From Pseudomonadota bacterium (lineage in GTDB: Bacteria; Pseudomonadota; Gammaproteobacteria; Burkholderiales; Gallionellaceae): a DNA stretch of 12,209 nt. Below, one piece after another: positions 6,869 to 12,209 of the stretch. Below the pieces are notes generated by a model. That model saw nothing but the letters and a program-made list of their open reading frames with translations. It had not been told where the DNA came from and ran no database searches. Numbering within the stretch: position 1 is the stretch's first letter; the number at the start of each line of letters is the position of its first letter. The stretch covers positions 1 through 12,209 of the forward strand of contig JAJZSA010000066.1 of NCBI GenBank assembly GCA_021822115.1, in the 5' to 3' direction. Both the position numbers and the translations under genes were made by a program.

Positions 6869-7110
6869 GATAGTCCTCCTTCCTTGGTGGATGCCGGTTC
6901 CAGCTGCATGCCGCACTTAGGGCAGCTGCCGGGATAGTTCTGGCGTATTTCCGGATGCATCGGGCAGGTGTACATGGAGCCTTCATCAGCCGCACCATGT
7001 CCGTCATGTCGGTGGCCATGTCCGCCGTGGCCGATATGCGAGCCGCAGCCGAAACGCATCATCAGGAAAAACAGGCCCGCAAACAGCAGCAATGAAAGCA
7101 ATCCATCCAT
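6865..7110 (-). CDS. Small membrane-anchored HMBD protein (81 aa)
   Basis: The start at 7110 is chosen because AAGGAG precedes it at good spacing. An upstream ATG at 7143 in the same frame has none. A single hydrophobic segment (3-19) anchors the protein. It is followed by Gly-Cys-Gly-Ser-His and a His/Gly-rich stretch (25-38). An HMBD module at about 47-72 has Thr-Cys-Pro-Met-His-Pro (Cys 49) and Cys-Pro-Lys-Cys-Gly-Met (Cys 63, Cys 66), nearly the same motif as the two copies at the front of CopA. It would present a metal-binding domain at the membrane surface, most likely in the periplasm, where the His stretch and HMBD could buffer copper. It is the first gene after the 121-base gap with a candidate promoter, and its stop overlaps the DUF5676 gene by four bases. 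Confidence 0.85.
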   Translation of the reverse strand: MDGLLSLLLFAGLFFLMMRFGCGSHIGHGGHGHRHDGHGAADEGSMYTCPMHPEIRQNYPGSCPKCGMQLEPASTKEGGLS

Positions 7111-7179
7111 GATGTTCTCCTTGATTTTGTCGATCCCATTCACGCTGCCGTCGGAGCGCTGCGGCAGGCCCGGGCTGGG

Positions 7180-7207
7180 ATGATATGCCTCGGGCCGTGA
7201 TTCTCAA
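7180..7207 (-). promoter_or_regulatory. Candidate sigma-70 promoter for the accessory gene module
   Basis: On the minus strand TTGAGA (7207-7202) and TATCAT (7185-7180) each match five of six consensus bases and are separated by 16 bases. The expected start point is near 7173, about 60 bases before the HMBD gene. It is in the largest gap of the operon. The spacer is too short for a typical MerR/CueR-type promoter, and no obvious operator dyad was seen between the two boxes. Confidence 0.45.
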
Positions 7208-7210
7208 TAC

Positions 7211-7225
7211 AGTGCATCCCGCACT
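7211..7225. other. Short hairpin after the PII-like gene
   Basis: AGTGC (7211-7215) and GCACT (7221-7225) form a perfect five-base stem with a five-base loop. It starts seven bases after the stop codon of the PII-like gene on the minus strand. No T-run follows. It could be a weak attenuator between the cus genes and the accessory genes, or chance. Confidence 0.3.
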
Positions 7226-7231
7226 TTGCTG

Positions 7232-7564
7232 CTACAGCTCGTCCGGCTGCACCTCTGCACGCCCGCGGGTGCGGTATACCTTGCACACCGGCAGTACGGC
7301 CACGATGCCGTCGCCCGCCACGCCGGAGTGCGCCGCGTCCATGACCGCCTGCGCGATCGCATCGCCCCGGTGGGCGGCGGTGCATACCTCGATGCGCAGG
7401 TGGCGCGTGAGCTGTTCGCGGTCGTAGAAATCGGCATATTCGCCGTAGCCCCTGACGCCACTCACGCTGATGCCCTGCACGCCGAGTCCCTGCAGGCGTC
7501 GTTCCACCTGCTGCAGCGCGTCGTTGCGGATGATCGCGATCACCATGCAGTAGTCCGTGTCCAT
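7232..7564 (-). CDS. PII-like signalling protein linked to CusA
   Basis: The start at 7564 follows AAAGGAG at good spacing and gives 110 residues, close to the usual PII size. The N-terminal strand, the Val-Ser-Gly-Val-Arg-Gly-Tyr-Gly segment (34-41) and the Ser-Gly-Val-Ala-Gly-Asp-Gly motif (80-86) before the final strand match the PII fold (GlnB/GlnK superfamily). Differences from GlnB are clear. The T-loop region (about 40-55) is shorter by several residues, and the Lys that follows Gly-Asp-Gly in GlnB and contacts ATP is replaced by Ile. Nucleotide and 2-oxoglutarate sensing may thus be altered. PII-like genes beside cusA-type efflux genes are known as a distinct group (PII-NG). Cys 6, 61 and 94 and His 55, 65 and 79 could bind metal. 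The gene sits 22 bases after cusA, so a role in controlling efflux is inferred. Confidence 0.85.
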   Translation of the reverse strand: MDTDYCMVIAIIRNDALQQVERRLQGLGVQGISVSGVRGYGEYADFYDREQLTRHLRIEVCTAAHRGDAIAQAVMDAAHSGVAGDGIVAVLPVCKVYRTRGRAEVQPDEL

Positions 7565-7586
7565 GTCATCTCCTTTCAGGTTGTGG

Positions 7587-10500
7587 TCAGGCGGCAGCAC
7601 GCCGTTCGCGCAACAGCAGCACCCAGCCGTAGATCACCGGCAGCACCAGCAGCGACAGCACGGTGGCCGTGACCATGCCGCCTATCATCGGCGCGGCGAT
7701 GCGTTGCATCACGTCCGAGCCGGTGCCGCTGCCCCACATGATGGGCACGAGGCCGGCGATCACTGCGGTGGCGGTCATGGCGATGGGGCGCACGCGCTGG
7801 GTGGTGCCGTCCATCACTGCTGCCATGATCTGTTCCGCACTCAGCTGGCCGCCTGATTCGGCGCGACGTTTTGCCACGGCTTGGTCGATGAAGGTCAGCA
7901 CCAGCACGCCGATCTCGGCCGACACCCCGGCCAGCGCGATGAAGCCGACTGCGACGGTGATCGACATGTTGTAGCCGAGCAGCCAGATCAGCCAGTAGCC
8001 GCCGATCAGCGCGAACGGGATGGACAGCATCACCACGGCGGGCGCGGTCAGGTTGCGGAAGTTGAAATACAGCAGCAGGAAGATGGTCAGCAGCGTCAGC
8101 GGTACCACGATCCTCAGGCGCGCGGCGGCGCGCTCCATGTATTCGAACTGGCCCGACCATATCAGCGAATAGCCGGGCGGGATCTTGACCGTGTCCGAGA
8201 CCTGTTTTTTCGCCGCCGCCACGTAACCGCCGATGTCGCTGGTCTTGATGTCCACATAGATCCAGGCATTGGGCGTGGCGTTCTCCGTCTTCACCACCGG
8301 CGGGCCGCGCCGCAGTTTCAACTCGGCCACCAGTGACAGCGGGATCTGCGTACCGGTGGGCGTCGGGATCAGTACGCGCTGCAGCGCTTCCAGGTTGTCG
8401 CGCAGTTCGCGCGGGTAGCGCAGATTCACCGGGTAGCGCTCCAGTCCCTCCACGGTCTCGCTCACGTTCATTCCGCCGATGGCCGACTGCACCACGTCCT
8501 GCACGTCGCCCACGGTCAGGCCGTAGCGCGCCGCTTCTTCGCGCCGGATGTCGAAGTCCAGGTAGTAGCCGCCGGCGGCCTTGTCGGCGAAGGCGGACAG
8601 CGTGTCCGGCAAGGTCTTCAGCGACTTCTCAATGTCGCCTGCAACCTTTTCCAGCACATTCAGGTCGGGGCCGGAGACTTTGATGCCGATGGGCGTCTTG
8701 ATGCCGGTGGACAGCATGTCGATGCGCGTCTTGATCGGATAAGTCCAGGCATTGGCGAGGCCGGGGAACTTGATCGCCGCATCCATCTCCTGCATCAGTG
8801 CCTGCGTGGTCTTGGATGGATCGGGCCATTGATCACGCGGCTTCAGGCGCACCGTGGTCTCTATCATCGATAGCGGCGCGGGGTCGGTGGCCGAATTGGA
8901 ACGGCCCACCTTGCCGAATACGTGCGCCACCTCGGGGAAGGTCTTCAGGATCTTGTCGGTCTGCTGTAGCAGCTCTTTGGCCTTGGTGATGGAGATGCCG
9001 GGGTAGGTGGTCGGCATGTACAGCACATCGCCCTCGTCCAGCGGCGGCATGAACTCGGAGCCGATCTTCAGCACCGGATACGCGGTGGCTGCGAGCAACA
9101 GTAATGCCAGCAACAAGGTCAGTTTGCGCCGCGCCATGGCCAGTTGTAGCAACGGTGCGTGTAGCCGCTTCAGTTGTACGTTCAGCCAGTTGTGTTCCTC
9201 GCTCGGTATCTTGCCGCGGATCAGCATTCCCATCAGTACCGGCACCAGCGTGACCGCCAGCAGCGCGGCGGCGGCCATGGCATAGGTCTTGGTGAAGGCC
9301 AGCGGCGCGAACAGCCGGCCTTCCTGCGCCTGCAGGGTGAACACCGGCAGGAAGGACACGGTGATGATCAGCAGCGAGAAGAACAGCGCTGGGCCGACTT
9401 CCTTCGCGGCCATGGCGACCGCTTCCCAGCGGGCATGCAGGTCGTCACGCCGTTCGCCCAGATGTTCGAGGTGCTTGTGCGCGTTCTCGATCATCACGAT
9501 GGCGCCGTCGATCATCGCGCCGATGGCGATGGCGATGCCGCCCAGCGACATGATGTTGGCGGACAGCCCCTGCCAGCGCATGACCATGAACGCGATCAGG
9601 ATGCCGACCGGCAGGCTGATGATGGCCACCAGCGCGCTGCGTGCGTGCATCAGGAACAGCAGGCAGATCAGCGCGACCACGATGGATTCCTCGATCAGCT
9701 TGTGCTGCAGGTTTTCCACCGCGCGTTCGATCAGGCCGCCGCGGTCGTACACCGGCACGATCTCCACGCCCGCGGGCAGGCCCTGCTTCAGGCTGTCCAG
9801 CTTCTGGCGCACGCGCGCGATGGTGGCCAGCGCGTTCTCACCGTAGCGCATCACCACCACGCCGCCAGCCACTTCGCCTGCGCCGTCCAATTCAGCCAGC
9901 CCGCGCCGCAACTCAGGGCCAATATGGATGTTCGCCAGCTGCTTGAGATAGATCGGTGTGCCGTTCGCATCTACGCCGACCGGGATCACTTCCAGGTCAT
10001 GCAGGCTTTTGATATAGCCCAGGCCGCGTACCATGTACTCGGTCTCGCTCATCTCCACCAGACGTCCGCCCACGTCCTTGTTGCTGCGCTGGATGGCTGT
10101 CTTCACCTTGGCCAGCGGAATGTTGTAGGCTTGCAGTGCCTCGGGTCTGACCTCGACCTGGTACTGCTTGACGTAGCCGCCGATGGATGCAACCTCGGAT
10201 ACACCTTCCACCGTCTGCAGCGGATAGCGCAGATACCAGTCCTGGATGCTGCGCAGTTGCGCCAAGTCGTGGCGTCCGGTCCGATCCACCAGCGCGTATT
10301 CGTACACCCAGCCCACGCCGGTGGCGTCCGGCCCCAGCTTGGGTGCAACGCTGGCGGGCAGGCGGTCGGCCGCGTAGTTGAGGTATTCGAGCACGCGGGT
10401 GCGTGCCCAGTACATGTCGGTGCCGTCCTCGAAGATCACGTACACCATGGAGAAACCGAAGAAGGAATAGCCGCGCACCACCTTGGTTTTCGGCACCGAC

Positions 10501-10721
10501 AGCATGGCCGTGGTGAGCGGATAGGTAACCTGGTCCTCCACCACCTGCGGCGCCTGGCCGGGGAAACCGGTAAACACAATCACCTGCACGTCGGATAGAT
10601 CGGGGATGGCATCCAGCGGCGTGGAGCGCATTGCCTGCCAGCCCGCGAAAGAGATCAGCAGCGTTGCGATCAGCACCATGTAGCGGTTCCTGATCGAGAG
10701 TTCTATCAGCGCGCGGATCAT
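7587..10721 (-). CDS. cusA: Heavy-metal RND efflux pump, CusA type
   Basis: This is the inner-membrane proton/metal antiporter of a tripartite Cu+/Ag+ efflux complex. It has 1044 residues, close to E. coli CusA (1047). The start at 10721 has AGGAG seven bases ahead and overlaps the cusB stop (ATGA). The fourth membrane helix carries the proton-relay segment with Asp 405 and Glu 412 (Ile-Asp-Gly-Ala-Ile-Val-Met-Ile-Glu-Asn). The three Met that bind Cu+/Ag+ in E. coli CusA have clear counterparts at 569 (Leu-Tyr-Met-Pro), 619 and 669 (Ile-Asp-Met-Leu). The Met relay also appears conserved (391, 403, 410, 482, 497, 1005). These Met argue for a monovalent Cu/Ag pump and against a CzcA-type Zn/Co/Cd pump. 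Large periplasmic regions follow helices 1 and 7, as expected. The gene is intact. Confidence 0.96.
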   Translation of the reverse strand: MIRALIELSIRNRYMVLIATLLISFAGWQAMRSTPLDAIPDLSDVQVIVFTGFPGQAPQVVEDQVTYPLTTAMLSVPKTKVVRGYSFFGFSMVYVIFEDGTDMYWARTRVLEYLNYAADRLPASVAPKLGPDATGVGWVYEYALVDRTGRHDLAQLRSIQDWYLRYPLQTVEGVSEVASIGGYVKQYQVEVRPEALQAYNIPLAKVKTAIQRSNKDVGGRLVEMSETEYMVRGLGYIKSLHDLEVIPVGVDANGTPIYLKQLANIHIGPELRRGLAELDGAGEVAGGVVVMRYGENALATIARVRQKLDSLKQGLPAGVEIVPVYDRGGLIERAVENLQHKLIEESIVVALICLLFLMHARSALVAIISLPVGILIAFMVMRWQGLSANIMSLGGIAIAIGAMIDGAIVMIENAHKHLEHLGERRDDLHARWEAVAMAAKEVGPALFFSLLIITVSFLPVFTLQAQEGRLFAPLAFTKTYAMAAAALLAVTLVPVLMGMLIRGKIPSEEHNWLNVQLKRLHAPLLQLAMARRKLTLLLALLLLAATAYPVLKIGSEFMPPLDEGDVLYMPTTYPGISITKAKELLQQTDKILKTFPEVAHVFGKVGRSNSATDPAPLSMIETTVRLKPRDQWPDPSKTTQALMQEMDAAIKFPGLANAWTYPIKTRIDMLSTGIKTPIGIKVSGPDLNVLEKVAGDIEKSLKTLPDTLSAFADKAAGGYYLDFDIRREEAARYGLTVGDVQDVVQSAIGGMNVSETVEGLERYPVNLRYPRELRDNLEALQRVLIPTPTGTQIPLSLVAELKLRRGPPVVKTENATPNAWIYVDIKTSDIGGYVAAAKKQVSDTVKIPPGYSLIWSGQFEYMERAAARLRIVVPLTLLTIFLLLYFNFRNLTAPAVVMLSIPFALIGGYWLIWLLGYNMSITVAVGFIALAGVSAEIGVLVLTFIDQAVAKRRAESGGQLSAEQIMAAVMDGTTQRVRPIAMTATAVIAGLVPIMWGSGTGSDVMQRIAAPMIGGMVTATVLSLLVLPVIYGWVLLLRERRAAA

Positions 10722-12148
10722 TGCGTTGCTCCTGCGGGCTGTATTTCAGGGGCCGGCTGTTGCATAGTCTCCAGCATCTTGGCGGTGGCCTCCTTCAGCT
10801 TCGACTCTGAGTCGATCAGGAACTGGCTGGAGGTCACCACCTGCTCGTTTTCCTGCACGCCGCTGAGGATCTGAGTCTGGCCGTTGGCCGTCACGCCCAA
10901 CGTGACGGTGTGCGGTTCGAAGCGACCCGTTGCGCGTTGCACGAACACCTGGTTCTGCGTGCCGCTGCGCACGATGGCTTCACTCGGTACCGTCAGCGCA
11001 TCAAACTTGCGACCAGCCTGCACTTCGACTTGGCCGAACATGTCCGGCTTCAGCTGCAGCCCCGGGTTGGCGAACTCCAGTCTGGCCTTGACCGTGCGTG
11101 TCTTTGCCTCAAGGTAGGGATAGATGCGGGTGAGTTTGCCGCTGAAGGTACGGCCAGGAATGCCGGCGACCTGCAGGCTGGCGCGGTCGCCTTCACGTAC
11201 CCAGGGCAGGTCATCCTCGTACAGGTCGACCATCACCCATACACGCGACAGGTCGGCGATCACGTACAGCTCGCTATCTGGCATGACGCGCTGGCCTTCA
11301 CGCGCACCGATGCTCATCACGATGCCGCTCATCGGCGAGTGGATGTGTACGCCCTTGAACACTTCGCGCGTCTGCTTGAGTTGTTCTATCTGGTGCTCGG
11401 GCAGGTCGAGCAGGCGCAGCCGCTGTTCGGACGAAGTGAGCAGGCTCTGTGCGCCCTGGCGCACGTCGTCGAACGGACTGTCCTTGAGCTTCTCCGCATT
11501 GTCCAGCGCCAGCAGGTATTCTTCCTCGCTAGCCATCAGTTGCGGCGAGTAGATGGAGAGCAGCATGTCGCCCTTCTTCACAGCGTCTCCGGTGTTGTTG
11601 ACGAACAGCTGTTCCACCCAGCCGTCGTATTTCGGATGCAGGCGAAGCAGGCGTTCCTCATCCATCGTGACGCGGCCGCTGGTGCGGATGCTGCGCGACA
11701 GCGTGGTGCGCTGCGCCGCCTGCGTGCGCACGCCGATGTCCTGCACCATGACCGGATTGATGTTGACCGTGCCGGGCAGCGATGCTGGCTTGTCGTCGGC
11801 ATAGACCGGGATGTAGTCCATACCCATCTCGTCCTGTGCCGGTACCGGTGAGGTGATCGAGGGGTTCATCGGGTTGCGATAGAACAGTGGCTTGCGTTCC
11901 TTGGGAGAGTCATCCTCGGCATACACCGGGATGTAATCCATGCCCATCTCGTCCTGGGTGGGTACCGGCGAGGTGATCGAGGGGTTCATCGGGTTGCGAT
12001 AGAACAGCGGCTTGCGTTCGTGAGCAGCGGTGGCTGTTTCTTCGTTCTTCTGCGATGTGGTGGTCGTGGCCAGCCAGTAGCCGCCGACTACGCCGACTGC
12101 GCCAATCAGCAGCGCGCTGCCGATGGCAAATATTGTTTTATTGTTCAT
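10718..12148 (-). CDS. cusB: RND periplasmic adaptor, CusB type, with duplicated HMBD
   Basis: This is the membrane-fusion protein that joins CusA to the outer-membrane channel and hands it metal. The start at 12148 follows AAGGAG; the frame is open to 12181 but that part overlaps the upstream gene without a ribosome binding site. The 476 residues begin with a membrane anchor or signal segment (5-27). Two copies of an HMBD-type motif follow, at 44-77 and 84-117, each with Tyr-Arg-Asn-Pro-Met-Asn-Pro and Glu-Met-Gly-Met-Asp-Tyr; these are Met-based and lack Cys. The barrel-sandwich (lipoyl) halves lie at about 170-200 and 268-300, separated by a helical hairpin (about 205-265), followed by beta-barrel and membrane-proximal domains to about 450. 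The tandem motif is unusual and is described under the repeat entry. The stop overlaps cusA by four bases. Confidence 0.95.
   Translation of the reverse strand: MNNKTIFAIGSALLIGAVGVVGGYWLATTTTSQKNEETATAAHERKPLFYRNPMNPSITSPVPTQDEMGMDYIPVYAEDDSPKERKPLFYRNPMNPSITSPVPAQDEMGMDYIPVYADDKPASLPGTVNINPVMVQDIGVRTQAAQRTTLSRSIRTSGRVTMDEERLLRLHPKYDGWVEQLFVNNTGDAVKKGDMLLSIYSPQLMASEEEYLLALDNAEKLKDSPFDDVRQGAQSLLTSSEQRLRLLDLPEHQIEQLKQTREVFKGVHIHSPMSGIVMSIGAREGQRVMPDSELYVIADLSRVWVMVDLYEDDLPWVREGDRASLQVAGIPGRTFSGKLTRIYPYLEAKTRTVKARLEFANPGLQLKPDMFGQVEVQAGRKFDALTVPSEAIVRSGTQNQVFVQRATGRFEPHTVTLGVTANGQTQILSGVQENEQVVTSSQFLIDSESKLKEATAKMLETMQQPAPEIQPAGATQ
11796..12019. repeat. Tandem duplication inside cusB (period 120 bases)
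   Basis: Bases 11796-11899 and 11916-12019 are two direct copies of 104 bases with a 120-base period. By eye they differ at about eight positions, roughly 92% identity. Each copy encodes one Met-rich HMBD motif in frame, so the duplication adds exactly 40 residues to CusB. The high DNA identity suggests a recent event or ongoing homogenisation. Confidence 0.93.
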
Positions 12149-12209
12149 GTGTGTTCTCCTTGGATGCAGGCAGCGGTTCACCGACCGCGGCCTGCAGGGT
12201 CGCCAGCGC
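12138..12209 (-). CDS. cusC: C-terminus of outer-membrane efflux channel (CusC type), partial
   Basis: Only the last 23 codons are in the window; the gene continues beyond the right edge. The frame reads Ala-Leu-Ala-Thr-Leu-Gln-Ala-Ala-Val-Gly and on to a TAA at 12140-12138, overlapping the cusB start by 11 bases. An Ala-Leu-rich helix ending in Ala-Val-Gly is typical of the end of TolC-family outer-membrane factors, and its place before cusB fits cus/czc operon order (C-B-A). The evidence is short, so the family call rests on motif plus position. Confidence 0.7.
   Translation of the reverse strand, partial: ALATLQAAVGEPLPASKENTHEQ

Noticed and set aside
7167..7196. GGCCCG/CGGGCC inverted repeat in the gap before the HMBD gene
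   Set aside because: A six-base stem with an 18-base loop in a G+C-rich stretch is easily explained by chance, and it has no T-run for termination.
9174..10598. Long plus-strand open frame opposite cusA (474 codons)
   Set aside because: It lies wholly within the well-supported cusA gene. Its product is rich in His, Gln, Asp and Arg with no motif, as expected from the antisense frame of a high-G+C gene.
10910..11851. Plus-strand open frame opposite cusB (313 codons)
   Set aside because: Antisense shadow of cusB, with no recognisable domain and no upstream signals.
1..12209. CRISPR arrays, tRNA or rRNA genes, full insertion sequences, riboswitches
   Set aside because: No regularly spaced repeats, cloverleaf-like segments, transposase genes or known riboswitch motifs were seen on either strand.

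Overview
The window is a metal-resistance locus, almost certainly for copper and/or silver, from a Gram-negative proteobacterium. The RND efflux genes imply an inner membrane, periplasm and outer membrane. The overall style (moderately high G+C, tightly packed genes, AAGGAG-type ribosome binding sites) fits a betaproteobacterium, perhaps a Nitrosomonadales/Gallionella-like lineage. That placement is a guess from style, not from a marker gene.

Layout, left to right. Bases 1-429 hold no supportable gene and look more A+T-rich than the rest; they contain several inverted repeats. A small plus-strand gene of unknown function (430-657) follows. It converges on a clear Rho-independent terminator (693-730) that serves the minus strand. 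From 746 to the right edge every gene is on the minus strand, so transcription runs from right to left: the end of an outer-membrane factor (12138-12209), cusB (10718-12148), cusA (7587-10721) and a PII-like protein (7232-7564). A 121-base gap with a plausible promoter comes next. Then come a small membrane protein with a heavy-metal-binding (HMBD) motif, a DUF5676 membrane protein, a lycopene-cyclase-like membrane protein, a DUF411 periplasmic protein, a 64-residue Met/His-rich membrane peptide, a DUF2231 membrane protein, a YHS-domain protein, a membrane protein with a Cys-Cys-Thr-His motif, a periplasmic protein of unknown function, and a CopA-type copper ATPase.

How they fit together. CusC(partial)BA would expel Cu+/Ag+ from periplasm and cytoplasm across the outer membrane. 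CopA would pump Cu+ from cytoplasm to periplasm. The genes between them are mostly small membrane or exported proteins with Cys, His or Met clusters and are best read as accessory metal binding or handling proteins. Seven metal-binding modules of the YHS/HMBD class occur across four of the gene products: one YHS and two HMBD in CopA, one YHS in the 160-residue protein, one HMBD in the 81-residue protein, and two in CusB.

Most genes overlap by 4-11 bases or sit within a few tens of bases of each other, so one long transcript, or two with an internal start near 7180-7207, is likely. No regulator gene (CueR, CusRS or similar) lies in the window. The most unusual parts are the lycopene-cyclase-like gene with no carotenoid genes beside it, the tandem duplication of the HMBD motif in CusB, and the divergent PII-like protein next to cusA.
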